A DNA stretch of 64,000 nucleotides from Epibacterium sp. Ofav1-8 (GTDB lineage: Bacteria; Pseudomonadota; Alphaproteobacteria; Rhodobacterales; Rhodobacteraceae), in assembly GCF_022348185.1 (NCBI RefSeq), contig NZ_JAKRFD010000010.1:124001-188000 (forward strand), in the 5' to 3' direction. Below are positions 16,302 through 25,023 of the stretch, in pieces (the first letter of the stretch is position 1; each line of letters opens with the position of its first letter). The position numbers and the translations under genes are program-made. Under the pieces are notes generated by a model. That model was not told where the DNA came from. It worked only from the letters and a program-made list of their open reading frames with translations, and searched no databases.

Positions 16302-16345
16302 GGGGACAATCTATCGCTTTGGTTGAGGTCCGGCACTGAACAATT

Positions 16346-16377
16346 TGCGTATTTACAAAATACGCATTATGCGTAGT
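16346..16377. promoter_or_regulatory. Phage-type operator cluster, right
   Basis: Three alternating half-sites with 3-bp spacers: TGCGTATTT-ACA-AAATACGCA-TTA-TGCGTA. The first pair is a perfect 9-bp inverted repeat (16346-16354/16358-16366), the second a 6-bp one. It fills the repressor/cro divergent gap. Confidence 0.8.
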
Positions 16378-16408
16378 TTGGCGTGAGGTAGATAGGCAGA
16401 GCAGAATT

Positions 16409-16624
16409 GTGACACTCTCAGATTTCTTGAATAAGGTTGATCGTAGTCGCTTCCAGTCCGAGACGGGTTTCTCCGCGCAACTGGTGAGCCGTGCAAAAAA
16501 AGAGGGAGTTTTCCCCGCCCATTGGTTCTGGGCGGTGCGAGACTTTTGCGCCAGCAATGGGGTCGGCGTGCCTGAACATCTTTTCAAAGGCCACCCTGAC
16601 GCCAAATCTGGAGAGGGCGCATGA
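16409..16624 (+). CDS. Cro-like regulator, start of rightward operon
   Basis: A 71-residue protein with a compact HTH-like layout (FSAQLVSRAKKEGVFPAHWFWAVRDFC), similar to small phage Cro/YdaS-type proteins. GTG start at 16409. It lies 31 bp past the right operator and its stop overlaps the next ATG by 4 bp. By position it is the anti-repressor partner of the CI-type gene. Confidence 0.65.
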   Translation: MTLSDFLNKVDRSRFQSETGFSAQLVSRAKKEGVFPAHWFWAVRDFCASNGVGVPEHLFKGHPDAKSGEGA

Positions 16625-16944
16625 GCCGCCCGCGTCTAACCCTGATCGTGAACAATGACGTGCCATGCGACCAGCCTGGCACGTCAGCTGACCAAGCGTC
16701 TTGGTCAAATCAGTTGGACCCTCATGCGCTGAAGGTCAGCGCGCCTGACCTTTGGTCGGCCTATTTCCACGCGCGGTTTCACAGCCCGCGCGAGGTGGCG
16801 CTGTTTTGCGATGTGTCGTTTCAGACCGCGCTCAACTGGTGGGGCGCGGTGACAGCGCCCGCCAGCCATACCGCCTTGCTGATGATCCTCACCGATCCCG
16901 GCGCGGCGGCGTTCTTTCAGGATCAATTGGCGAGGGCCGCATGA
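16621..16944 (+). CDS. Hypothetical phage early protein
   Basis: A 107-residue protein; the centre (FHSPREVALFCDVSFQTALNWW) looks like a DNA-binding helix-turn-helix. ATG overlaps the previous stop, and its own stop overlaps the next ATG, so translation is coupled through the operon. No named family. Confidence 0.6.
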   Translation: MSRPRLTLIVNNDVPCDQPGTSADQASWSNQLDPHALKVSAPDLWSAYFHARFHSPREVALFCDVSFQTALNWWGAVTAPASHTALLMILTDPGAAAFFQDQLARAA

Positions 16945-17207
16945 TGGCACAGAATTCCTCACCCCGCATCGAGCGGATTGCCTATCAGATCTGGTGGCTG
17001 ATCCAGGATAGTGCCGGCGAATGCACCCTGCAAGATATGGCGGAGTTTACCGGCGCTTCGATGCGCACCTGCACCCAGATTTGCCGCTATCGCGGCTGGG
17101 CCGGGGCCTATCGCAAGATGGTGCAGAGACCCGCGGCGGAGAGCGGCCCGCGGATGATCGAGGCGCTGGATGGCGAGCTGTCGGCTCTGTTCGGGGAGGC
17201 GGCGTGA
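16941..17207 (+). CDS. Hypothetical phage early protein, winged-helix-like
   Basis: 88 residues; CTLQDMAEFTGASMRTCTQIC reads as a helix-turn-helix. Starts in the previous stop (ATGA) and ends one base into the next gene's ATG. No named family. Confidence 0.6.
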   Translation: MMAQNSSPRIERIAYQIWWLIQDSAGECTLQDMAEFTGASMRTCTQICRYRGWAGAYRKMVQRPAAESGPRMIEALDGELSALFGEAA

Positions 17208-17854
17208 TGTTGAATGCAGCAGGTTTGCAGCCGGTCCCGACCGATGATCTGCCGGAGTATCCGCTGGGGTCCGAGGATCGGCTCGACAGCCATTACTTCA
17301 TGGCCTGGGAACGGCGGCGCTGGCTTAATTCGGACATGCGGCTCAAGGGCACGCCGGAGTGCCGGGCGCTCTTTTTTGATCTGATCAATATCTCATACGA
17401 CCAGACGCCGGTCGGCACGGTGCCGCAGGATCTGGAAATTCTGGCAAAGCTCTTGCTGGTGGATCCGGTGCACTTTCGGGCGCTGTGCAAGCTGGACTAC
17501 GGTCCGCTGCACAAATGGACGCCCTGTATCTGCGAGGGCGGCGAGGTGCGTCTGATGCACCCGATGGTGCTGCGCACGCTGACCGAGGCGCTGTCACGCA
17601 AAGAGGACAACCGCGCCAAGCATGAGGCGGCCAACGCTGCCAAGCGCTTGCAGCGGCTGCGCTCGACCGTGGCGGGCTACCATGCGGAGCTCGCGAAGAA
17701 TGACGCCGCCATTCGCTGGATGGATGAATGGCTTGTCCAGGAGGGCTGCGAATACCGCAATGCCACCTGGATCGAGCGCGCCATGCAGTCCTGGTCAACG
17801 CATATGTTCGACCTCGGCCAAGCGCGTTCCGGAACTCACCGAACATTGTCCTGA
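17207..17854 (+). CDS. Phage replication-type protein (DUF1376/YdaU-like, tentative)
   Basis: A 215-residue protein. The N-terminal 140 residues (SHYFMAWERRRWLNSDMRLKG, GTVPQDLEILAKLL, FRALCKLDYGPL) resemble the domain found in phage DUF1376/YdaU replication-associated proteins: a small winged-helix that counts on a short step from animal-free reading of memory only, so the family is tentative. Residues 125-165 form a charged coiled coil. GGGGAGG precedes the ATG. It is followed by the GGACAGTC repeat cluster, which fits a role near a replication origin. Confidence 0.45.
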   Translation: MLNAAGLQPVPTDDLPEYPLGSEDRLDSHYFMAWERRRWLNSDMRLKGTPECRALFFDLINISYDQTPVGTVPQDLEILAKLLLVDPVHFRALCKLDYGPLHKWTPCICEGGEVRLMHPMVLRTLTEALSRKEDNRAKHEAANAAKRLQRLRSTVAGYHAELAKNDAAIRWMDEWLVQEGCEYRNATWIERAMQSWSTHMFDLGQARSGTHRTLS

Positions 17855-17855
17855 C

Positions 17856-17962
17856 ACTGTCCAAGACTGTCCGGCGGACAGTTCAAGACAGTCTCGGACA
17901 GTCTCGGACTGTCCTGCACGACAGGGATAGAGACAGAGACATAACAAAACAGAAGGACAGTC
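17856..17962. repeat. GGACAGTC/GACTGTCC repeat cluster (possible origin iterons)
   Basis: At least seven copies of the 7-8 bp word GGACAGT(C) or its complement: 17856, 17866, 17876, 17887 (AGACAGTC), 17896, 17906 (as the palindrome GGACTGTCC) and 17955. They fill most of the 171-bp gap between two replication-type genes, in mixed orientation. Confidence 0.7.
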
Positions 17963-18025
17963 GCCGGACACATTGCCGTCGGCGGCTGTGGATAACTCGG
18001 GATTGCTGAGAAAAGAGGTGCAGAA

Positions 18026-18610
18026 ATGGATGCAAAGGAACAGGCCGCCGGTGAGGCGCGGGTGCAGGAATTGTTGATCACGCCGCTGGAGGCGCTGGGG
18101 CTGGCGCGGCCCTCGACGCTGACCAAGGCGCAGTTTGCGGTGATGCTGGGCGAGCTGCGCCAGAAGCTGGCGTATATGTCGCCGGCGAGCCTCGCGGTGC
18201 TGCGGGATTGGGTCGAGGCTCACCCGGGCGGCAAGGACAAGGATCGGTTTCCGATTGGGCTGAAGATCCTGAACAAGGCGCGCGAGATCCAGCCGCCGGA
18301 AAGCGGGCCATCGCCGCTGATGCTCAAGGTTTTTGCGCATGCACTGGGGCAGGAGGCGCTGGCCGGGGGCTGGGCGCCCGAGTTGCTGCGCTATCTGCGC
18401 GGGGCGCGGGAATGGCCGGGTCGCTACACCATCACCCAGATCCGCAATGAGGCGGATGAGGCGGTGCGCCGGATGGCGGACATCGAAATGCGGGCAGGGC
18501 GTGGCGATCACCTGTCGGCCGAGGACACGCGCTTTCGGGCGCGGCGGTCAGAAGCGCTGCAGAAATGCCGGGAGATCGCAGACCAGGCGCAGCGGGGTGC
18601 AGCGGCATGA
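18026..18610 (+). CDS. Hypothetical phage protein, replication region
   Basis: A 194-residue, largely helical, charged protein (TKAQFAVMLGELRQKLAYM; VLRDWVEAHPGGKDKDRFP). Its stop overlaps the next ATG by 4 bp. Position downstream of the repeat cluster suggests a replication or packaging-support role, but no family is recognised. Confidence 0.6.
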   Translation: MDAKEQAAGEARVQELLITPLEALGLARPSTLTKAQFAVMLGELRQKLAYMSPASLAVLRDWVEAHPGGKDKDRFPIGLKILNKAREIQPPESGPSPLMLKVFAHALGQEALAGGWAPELLRYLRGAREWPGRYTITQIRNEADEAVRRMADIEMRAGRGDHLSAEDTRFRARRSEALQKCREIADQAQRGAAA

Positions 18611-19341
18611 GCGAGCATGTTGTGATCGTTGCACCCGATGGCGTGGCGGATCTGACCCCGATGGCAAAGTTTATGGCGGCGCGCCAACGGCGATTGCAGG
18701 CGGAGGAGGACCGCATCCAGGCGGTGAAAGAGCAGGGCCATGTGCCCGAGGTCTGCGGCGATGCGATCCCCGAGGCGCCGGCCCGGGGTGCAATTCGTGT
18801 GTTCCAACCGATGAGCCTGTTTCCCGATGGTGAAAACGACTGGAAAGCCCGCCCCGCTGGCTACCGTGGCCGGTCGGCCATGCAGCGGGCGGATGTGTTC
18901 GATGTGATGGCGGCCAAGGCGGCCAGCAACGGTAAGCCCGCGCCCTTCACTCGCGAGCAGGTGGCGGCGGGGCGCTATTATCGGGATCTGGTCGAGCGCC
19001 ACGCCTGCGCCGGTGTCCGGTGCTCCTCTGTTGAGGCTATCCGCAGCGGCGGTGGTGGTGGCAGTGGCAGCTTCATTGATGCGGTGCTGCGGGATCGCGA
19101 AGAAATCGAGCGCATCCAAAGGCGCATCGGTACTGGCACTGCAATGGCCGTGCGCAAGATCCGCCCGTCCAAACGCGGTTCACGCGTGAACATCACGGAT
19201 CGGCAGCTGGTCGATATGGTGTGCCTCGAGGACAAGCCGATCAGCGCGGTTCTGCGGGCGCATGGGTGGAGTGTCCGGGGGCAGACGTCAGGAGCGTTGC
19301 GGCAGGCTTTGGCGGAGGCGTTGGAGCGGATGGTTTGGTGA
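18607..19341 (+). CDS. Hypothetical phage protein with glycine-rich linker
   Basis: A 244-residue protein. Residues 1-150 are charged and helical; a glycine/serine run (about 151-158) follows, then a basic helical C terminus (RKIRPSKRGSRVNITDRQLVDMV) that could be a homeodomain-like DNA-binding segment, as in late-gene activators or small terminase-like proteins. That link is only a guess. Last gene before the phage order breaks off at the repeat element. Confidence 0.55.
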   Translation: MSEHVVIVAPDGVADLTPMAKFMAARQRRLQAEEDRIQAVKEQGHVPEVCGDAIPEAPARGAIRVFQPMSLFPDGENDWKARPAGYRGRSAMQRADVFDVMAAKAASNGKPAPFTREQVAAGRYYRDLVERHACAGVRCSSVEAIRSGGGGGSGSFIDAVLRDREEIERIQRRIGTGTAMAVRKIRPSKRGSRVNITDRQLVDMVCLEDKPISAVLRAHGWSVRGQTSGALRQALAEALERMVW

Positions 19342-19343
19342 GG

Positions 19344-19512
19344 GCTGAAATCAGCCCAATCACGACATTCGTGCAAGGCGCGGCGATGTCGCTGCTGCAA
19401 GCACGAAAGCTTCCCGGGAGCAGACCTTCAAGTCTGCTCAGCTGGCCTTGGCGATGCCGCGCCTTGCTTGAAGGTCGGCGAAGCGCAAGAAGCCGACTTT
19501 GCAAACTCTGGC
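19344..19512 (+). repeat. Dispersed intergenic repeat, A-type copy 1
   Basis: Shares a roughly 165-bp pattern with 29733-29901 (about 70% by eye) and, inverted, with 34155-34330 and 37195-37275: CAGCCCAAT-ACGACATTC, then GCAAGCGCGAA, GAGCAGACCTTC, GCGATGCCGCGC and GACTTTGCAAA. It begins right behind the last phage gene and marks the start of the first cargo block. The remainder of the gap to 19832 has no gene I can support. Confidence 0.75.
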
Positions 19513-19832
19513 ACTTTTCTGGGCAGCGGACCTTCCTGCCCTGCGCGGCGAACTCGGGCTTCGAGTCCTTGGCTGCCGTTCCTGTTTTCAGTGGACAATG
19601 CAGATGTTTTTTTTGACTCACGGTCCGAAGAGGACATGAATTTCCAGCACGTTGGGCAGTCGAGCAATCATTCGCCGGGGTCTTGAACCGCTCATCCTGA
19701 AGCTCAAAGGCAGACCCTAGCAGTAGCCCTTACTTTGACCTACAAGAGGTAGGTGTTGCGTCGTAGCGGTTTGGCAAAGTCGATTGAGAAAACAGGTCGT
19801 AATTCTTTCCGATATTGGGAATTTCATCAAAC

Positions 19833-21371
19833 ATGGACTTAACTAATTCATTTTGGTTCCAGATGGTCGCTACCTTAGCTACCATTACAGGTTTTGGTAT
19901 AGCATTGGATCGGATATTTATTACTGAGCACACACGAGAGCGGATTGAAGGCTATCTTACAACTCCGCGATCAAACAGAACCTGGTTTGAAGGATACAAA
20001 GAGATACTGGGGCTTTCGGAATCTATAGTTTTCGATAGATATTTCTCGGGTGCGACCATTAGTTGGGGGTTTCTGAGGTCATCGTTCTTCGTTTCAACGC
20101 TGTCCTTTATTGTTGCAATAACAATTCAAAACCTATTCTTCAGAGATTTTCTTCCACACTTCGTCTTTACCAAACTGCAAATCGCCACGATTGGCAGCTT
20201 CTTCCTCTTTAACATTGCTATGGATGTGATAACTATTGCCCAAACAAGAGCATTTATCCGAGCATCTGTTTCCTCAGATCGTCCATTCAATAGCATCATT
20301 TTTTTTGGATCGGATGTTATTGTTACGCTAAATATATTTATACTTACGTATGCCGCTTTCCTGTTGGTGCTGGTTCAGTTTTTTACGATTCCCGAGCAAA
20401 GCGCCAATGTACGTATGACGGCTGATACATGGGTGGGGGTTGAAGGGGAAATTTATGTCAATGACGACATCATAGAAGGTCTGATTGAGACGCAGGTATC
20501 CTATAGCCTTTCTGCGGATGAAGTTAGCGCAGAGGGGCGATTTGACACCTTGTCGACCGACCCAGTAAGTCCAATAGAGGCAGTCAATCTCTTGCAGCTC
20601 TTGTATGGTGGGTCATTGGCCATTGCAGATATAGACCCATATTTTACAGAAGATGTAGAAGGCATCCTCGGGTCGGAATTAAGAGTGAGGCTTTTACGCG
20701 CTGCGGACAGATCGATTGCATTGGCTGATCCAGAAGCTTTCCCTGACTACGATCCCGACGGAGAAAACATACTTCCGCGCCTCGCTATCGATTTGCGACT
20801 CGACTTAGCTGGAGTTAAGCCGAATATTAGTAACATTGGCGCGTTGTATACTCCAGCCTTTATTACAGTGGATGCGTTGGAAGACAATTTTCCATTCGCG
20901 ATGTTCAACTCCACAGGGTGGGTGTCGATGGAAGATTTCATCAGTAGATATACTCGGTCGCAGCTTGCTGGATCGAGCATGGCGGCTGTACTTTGTGAGA
21001 CGGACGCAGGCTATGATTTCAGGTTTCAGGCAGATGACACAATTGATGAAGTCACTCGGGAGACCTTGGATGTTGAGTGCCAGCAGAGCTACATTGTAAG
21101 AAGTAGAGATTGGATTTCAAACCGACAAACCGTGACGAGCTTTGGTCGTGGGGTGGATATTTATTTGCCATTCTCAGCTATGTTCATCACCAGCATGCTA
21201 CCGACAATGTTACTCTACCTTGTGATGATAGGGGTTGCAACGTCAGCGTCCATTCATCGAGTTTTGGTTGGGCGAATGGCAAGGTATGGTGACTTCATTG
21301 TTCAGCAACCGATTGGTTTCTTCTGCTTTCTCAGTGGGTTGGCCGTGGTTGCATCTCTTATGGTCGCGTAA
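19833..21371 (+). CDS. Unknown six-TM membrane protein with large extramembrane loop
   Basis: A 512-residue protein. Hydrophobic segments at about 9-26, 78-100, 112-132, 155-178, 443-470 and 490-512 give six probable TM helices, with an acidic loop of about 260 residues between the fourth and fifth. No family is recognised. The gene is clearly AT-rich against the phage genes beside it, a sign of separate acquisition. ATG 19833 is used; the frame also has a TTG at 19815. It converges on the AbiTii gene 251 bp away, so the two form one cargo block and may both be defence genes (inference from neighbourhood only). Confidence 0.75.
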   Translation: MDLTNSFWFQMVATLATITGFGIALDRIFITEHTRERIEGYLTTPRSNRTWFEGYKEILGLSESIVFDRYFSGATISWGFLRSSFFVSTLSFIVAITIQNLFFRDFLPHFVFTKLQIATIGSFFLFNIAMDVITIAQTRAFIRASVSSDRPFNSIIFFGSDVIVTLNIFILTYAAFLLVLVQFFTIPEQSANVRMTADTWVGVEGEIYVNDDIIEGLIETQVSYSLSADEVSAEGRFDTLSTDPVSPIEAVNLLQLLYGGSLAIADIDPYFTEDVEGILGSELRVRLLRAADRSIALADPEAFPDYDPDGENILPRLAIDLRLDLAGVKPNISNIGALYTPAFITVDALEDNFPFAMFNSTGWVSMEDFISRYTRSQLAGSSMAAVLCETDAGYDFRFQADDTIDEVTRETLDVECQQSYIVRSRDWISNRQTVTSFGRGVDIYLPFSAMFITSMLPTMLLYLVMIGVATSASIHRVLVGRMARYGDFIVQQPIGFFCFLSGLAVVASLMVA

Positions 21372-21622
21372 CAGAATTAATAGTCTTTGGTGAATTCGCA
21401 ATCCGCGTGGCTAAGGTTAGCTATCGTAAATTCGCGCAAAGGGCCTTGGGTCCGCTTCGTGCTGGCTGGAGACATCAGGCGGTGGTGACCAGGTCGGGAA
21501 TCGTTGCAACCTTGCCGCCGTGACACCGCATGTCGGATTCGAAGACCAGATCTATGTACCGGCTGCTGCAAGGTGAACTAATGTCAGGTTTCCTTAGTCG
21601 ACCACAAATGTGACGAAATCAC

Positions 21623-22522
21623 CTATCCGCCTCCAAGAACTCGCAATATTCCCCCGACAAGTGCCATCGCTCCTTCTGCTGTGAGATTGCCTGCAGCTCC
21701 AGCAAGAGCGGATCGAACATCTTGGGTTAGGCTTCTGAGCTTGCCTGTATCTGGGGCGTCTTTGTCCGCCTCTTCTATCACAGCATCAATAATATCTGGC
21801 AACGCTCCTTCAGCGCCAGCCTCTACCAAACTGGGAGCAGCCTCCCGCAACTTGCGCAAAGTCTCTTTGACCTCAGTCACATGTTGTGCCGTTAGAGAGA
21901 TGTCTCCTGAAGTGTTTCCTGTCCCCATGTTTCCGGCAAAATTGTCAATTTTTCCAATGTTGAACGTGTTCATAACTGCCTTTGCGCTCTCAACTTCTTC
22001 GGCGTCAAAGGAAAACCCTTCACCTAAGACACCATTGCGTTCCATCTCTATTGCCCAATCGAGTACCATGTTGCGAACAAAGTCTAAAATGCCAATAATT
22101 CCGCCTCGTGGAACCTGCACAACCATTCTTGCTGTTGAAACATTCATCGCTTTGTTCAGCGCGATAACGGTCTCGTCAGGGATCGGAAAATGGAAGAGAC
22201 CGCCATCGCTGCTTGCAATGAGGTCCCGGAGTCCGCCAATGCCTTGACCCACCATAGCTGTTCCCAGCGCGTCAGCTATCGTGGCTTCGTTTGTTTGCAC
22301 AGGAATCCAACCACGAAAGGAGTTCCATCCTGCAGGTTGGCCTTTAAGAATTCGATGGGGCGGAAGCTCGCCGCTGTAGCCATTTAGCTCATTGTCCACC
22401 CAACTCTCTAAAGCACCAAGTTTTAGCTTTGTAGCTGCCAGCTTCACGCGGCGTAGCAATGACTCAACTGGAACTCTCTCATCCAGACAAGCCTTCTGAA
22501 TTTCAGTGATCAAACCACTCAT
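21623..22522 (-). CDS. AbiTii-domain protein (putative abortive-infection gene)
   Basis: A 299-residue protein. Its N terminus (LITEIQKACLDERVPVESLLRRVKLAATKLKLGALESWVDNELNGYSG region) carries the AbiTii pattern: short helix, VPV-x-LLR-x-x, LE-x-WV-x-x-ELNGY. AbiTii is a family linked to phage abortive infection. The C-terminal third (TAQHVTEVKETLRKLREAAP, then Ala/Gly-rich) is a probable helical bundle or membrane-associating end. AT-richer than the phage backbone. Mechanism is unknown. Confidence 0.75.
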   Translation of the reverse strand: MSGLITEIQKACLDERVPVESLLRRVKLAATKLKLGALESWVDNELNGYSGELPPHRILKGQPAGWNSFRGWIPVQTNEATIADALGTAMVGQGIGGLRDLIASSDGGLFHFPIPDETVIALNKAMNVSTARMVVQVPRGGIIGILDFVRNMVLDWAIEMERNGVLGEGFSFDAEEVESAKAVMNTFNIGKIDNFAGNMGTGNTSGDISLTAQHVTEVKETLRKLREAAPSLVEAGAEGALPDIIDAVIEEADKDAPDTGKLRSLTQDVRSALAGAAGNLTAEGAMALVGGILRVLGGG

Positions 22523-22631
22523 ACTAAGAATCCTTCTCTGCGGCCTTCGACTACGAATGCTTCGGCCTACAAATTAGGCATAACGACCTTTTCCACGCTA
22601 CACCACAGAGCAGCCGCTGGCGCATCTGCGG

Positions 22632-23684
22632 GGCATTGTTGCAGAACTCAAGCCTGAGGCGTGACTGCCCCTTACCCCGCTGACGTCAGGCGACACGAAC
22701 GATTTCGGCGGTGCCCAGGGCGTTGAAGCGGTTCATGAGGGCGATGCGGATGTGGATTTCGGCGGTCTGGCGGTCGGGGTCTCTTGCCATGATGCGCTCG
22801 CCGAAAGATTTCAGGCAGCGCATCTTGGCCTCGATCCGGCTGCGGGCGTGGTATCCCGTCCATCGTTTCCAGAAAGCCCTGCCGTAATATCGCGTTGCGC
22901 GCAGGGTTTCGTTTCGGGCGCGTGCCGCTGGGCTGTCATCCTTCCATAGCCGCCCGTTCTTGCGGATCGGAATGATCGGAATGGCCTTACGGGCGAGGAT
23001 AGCGGTGTGGCAGCGGCGCGTGTCATAGGCGCCGTCGGCAGTCACGGTGCCGATTTGCTCGTCTTCCGGGACCTGCCCAAGAAGGTCCGGTAGCACGGGA
23101 CTGTCGCCATCACGGCTGGGCGTGAATTCCACGGCGCGGATGTCGGATGTGGCCGGGTCCATGGCCAAATGGACCTTGCGCCACTGGCGTCGACCCTGCA
23201 CCCCATGCTTGCGGACTTGCCATTCGCCGTCGCCAAGGAACTTGATCCCGGTGCTGTCCACGAGCAGGTTCAATGGGCCAGCTGCGCGGCGATAGGGAAC
23301 CTGCACGGCTAGGGTCTTTTGCCTTCGGCACAGCGTCGAGAAATCCGGCACGGGCCAGTCCAGCCCCGCCAGCTTCAACAGGCTCGCCACCATCCCGGAA
23401 GTCGGGCGCAAAGGCAGCTTGAAAAGGATCTTGATCGACAAGCAAAACTGGATGGCGGCATCGGAAAACACCGCTGGCCGTCCGGGCCGCCCGTCACGCG
23501 GCGCGCGCCAGCTCATGTCCTTGTCGACCCAGACGAGGAGCGACCCCCGCTCCCGCAGCGATGCGTTGTAGCTGGACCAGTTCGTCGTGCGATAGCGGGC
23601 GAGAGGTGGTTTGCTCATGCAGCCCGTCTAACCGCATGGATTCGCAAAGTGAATCCCTTAAGGCGATAGTTCTGCAACAACGCC
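22632..23684. mobile_element. IS5-family element, IS903 group, complete
   Basis: 1,053 bp with 18-bp terminal inverted repeats (GGCATTGTTGCAGAACTC at the left; GGCGTTGTTGCAGAACTA read inward from the right; two mismatches) and a perfect 9-bp target duplication CATCTGCGG at 22623-22631 and 23685-23693. Size, ends and 9-bp duplication all match the IS903 group. It is inserted in a copy of the B-type dispersed repeat. Confidence 0.93.
22686..23618 (-). CDS. IS5-family (IS903 group) transposase
   Basis: A 310-residue DDE transposase, apparently intact: LLVDSTGIKFLG (first Asp), GTVTADGAYDTRRCH (second Asp) and the RSRIEAKMRCLKSFGERI block with the Glu. The length is standard for IS903-type enzymes. 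Fills the element between the inverted repeats. Confidence 0.94.
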   Translation of the reverse strand: MSKPPLARYRTTNWSSYNASLRERGSLLVWVDKDMSWRAPRDGRPGRPAVFSDAAIQFCLSIKILFKLPLRPTSGMVASLLKLAGLDWPVPDFSTLCRRQKTLAVQVPYRRAAGPLNLLVDSTGIKFLGDGEWQVRKHGVQGRRQWRKVHLAMDPATSDIRAVEFTPSRDGDSPVLPDLLGQVPEDEQIGTVTADGAYDTRRCHTAILARKAIPIIPIRKNGRLWKDDSPAARARNETLRATRYYGRAFWKRWTGYHARSRIEAKMRCLKSFGERIMARDPDRQTAEIHIRIALMNRFNALGTAEIVRVA

Positions 23685-23735
23685 CATCTGCGGCGAAGGT
23701 CAGCTCTTCCTTGGCACCTGCGGCATGGATCGCTC
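23685..23735 (-). repeat. B-type dispersed repeat, split by the IS
   Basis: Joining 22600-22631 to 23694-23735 restores, on the minus strand, GGAAGAGCTGACCTTCGCCG and a following GCAGATGCGCC, close to the repeats at 25024-25110 and 38360-38445. It is the right edge of the first cargo block. From 23736 to 23901 only a GCCGACTTTGCA trace of the A-type repeat is seen. Confidence 0.6.
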
Positions 23736-23901
23736 GCTATGTCGTCAGATCCGCCGACTTTGCAGCGGCAGTTATCTGCGCATTCCAGCCTTCCCCCATG
23801 CCCCCTTGACGCTAACCTCACCGGCATGCCAGTGAATATGCATCATCACTGATTGCGCCCACGGGAGACCGTCGGGCGCTTTTGCGTTCCGGGGGTATGG
23901 T

Positions 23902-24264
23902 ATGACGGCACGGAGCGATTATCACCATTTGTACAACCTGTCTGCGTGGCGACGTCGGTTGCGGCCTCAGCATCTGGCGCGGGAGCCGCTGTGCCGGGCG
24001 TGTCTGCGGCGGGGTATCGTCAACGATGGTTCGCTGACGGCGTCCGGCACGCGACAGGGTAACCCAAAGCGCTGCCGCCTGGTGGTGGATCATGTGATCC
24101 CGCATCGGGGCGATCCGGCGCTGTTTCTGGATCCAGGCAATCTGCAGACGCTGTGCCCGGATGATCATGATCAGAACAAACAACGGCTGGAGGCGCGCGG
24201 GTACTCGGAAGAGCGCGGCGCGGATGGCTGGCCGGTGGATCCACAGCACCCCGCCAACCGCTGA
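23902..24264 (+). CDS. Phage HNH endonuclease
   Basis: A 120-residue HNH nuclease of the kind found beside terminase genes, where it assists DNA packaging. Motifs: CRACLRRG (zinc pair), VVDHVIPHRGD (DH), PGNLQTLCPDDHDQNK (N and H). A G-rich ribosome site precedes ATG 23902. The terminase small subunit gene follows 134 bp on. Confidence 0.88.
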   Translation: MTARSDYHHLYNLSAWRRRLRPQHLAREPLCRACLRRGIVNDGSLTASGTRQGNPKRCRLVVDHVIPHRGDPALFLDPGNLQTLCPDDHDQNKQRLEARGYSEERGADGWPVDPQHPANR

Positions 24265-24398
24265 CGCAGCGGGGCGAATGCCCCGGGGGGAGGGTTCGAA
24301 GGAATTCCGGATGTGGTGGCAACCGGAGGGGGAGCCTTTGTCTGCGCAAAGTGGAAATTGAATAGAAAAAGCCACATGAACAAGGAGTTGATCGGGAT

Positions 24399-24878
24399 AT
24401 GCGAGGGCGCAGACCGGCAGAGGAAAAAGTTGTGGCCCTCGCGGAAGAGGGCGCACCGCTTCACAATCTGGAAGAACGGGCGCGGCTGCGCCTGGAGGAG
24501 ATCCGGCCCGAGGGGCTGACCGGCGAGCTGCGCTGGACCTTTGACCGGCTGGCGCTGCCGCTGTGTCATCCGACCGTGGATCGGTTGAAGCCCAGCAATG
24601 TGATGATGTTCAAACAGCTCTGCAAAGCGGTGCTGCGGTTTGAACGTCTGGAGCTGGAACTGGAAGAGACCGGCGAGACCTATGAGAGTGAGACGCGCAA
24701 CGGGGTGCAGATCAAGGCGCGGCCCGAGGTGGCGCAGCTCAATGAGACCTTCCGCCAGATCCGCGGGCTGGCCAATGACTTTGGCATGACGCCGGCGGCG
24801 GAGCGGGGCCTGTCGGGGGCAGGGCAGATGGGGTTCAGCTTTCCGGATCCCAACGGGCCCGAGAGCTATCTGACGTGA
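24399..24878 (+). CDS. P27-family phage terminase small subunit
   Basis: A 159-residue protein beginning MRGRRP as P27-type small terminases do, with a central helical segment (MFKQLCKAVLRFERLELELEE) and the family's conserved C-terminal FGMTPAAERGL pattern. It recognises phage DNA for packaging. GTG of the large subunit overlaps its stop. Confidence 0.85.
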   Translation: MRGRRPAEEKVVALAEEGAPLHNLEERARLRLEEIRPEGLTGELRWTFDRLALPLCHPTVDRLKPSNVMMFKQLCKAVLRFERLELELEETGETYESETRNGVQIKARPEVAQLNETFRQIRGLANDFGMTPAAERGLSGAGQMGFSFPDPNGPESYLT

Positions 24879-25012
24879 GCGCATCCCCGGACCGGGTCTC
24901 GGCCAGCGAGGATCCGGTGACAGCCTGGGCACAAGCGGTGCAGGCCGGCGAGGTTGTGGCCGGGCCTTATGTGCGGGCGGCGGATCGGCATCTGCACGAT
25001 CTGGCGGCGGTC
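24875..25012 (+). pseudogene. Terminase large subunit, 5' fragment only
   Basis: Opens with the conserved start of large terminases (DPVTAWAQAVQAGEVVAGPYV, then RAADRHLHDL). After about 45 codons the terminase pattern stops and the B-type repeat begins; the frame runs to 25303 on unrelated sequence. The ATPase and nuclease domains (about 500 residues) are absent. A recombination at the repeat removed the rest together with the head and tail genes. Confidence 0.8.
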
Positions 25013-25023
25013 CCACGCTGCAC

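Noticed and set aside
17856-17962. A CRISPR array
   Set aside because: Repeats are 7-8 bp, in mixed directions and without spacer-length regularity. No array was seen anywhere in the window.
21377-21571. Possible transposase remnant in the gap between the membrane protein and AbiTii genes
   Set aside because: Slightly recombinase-like feel on reading but no motif could be named.
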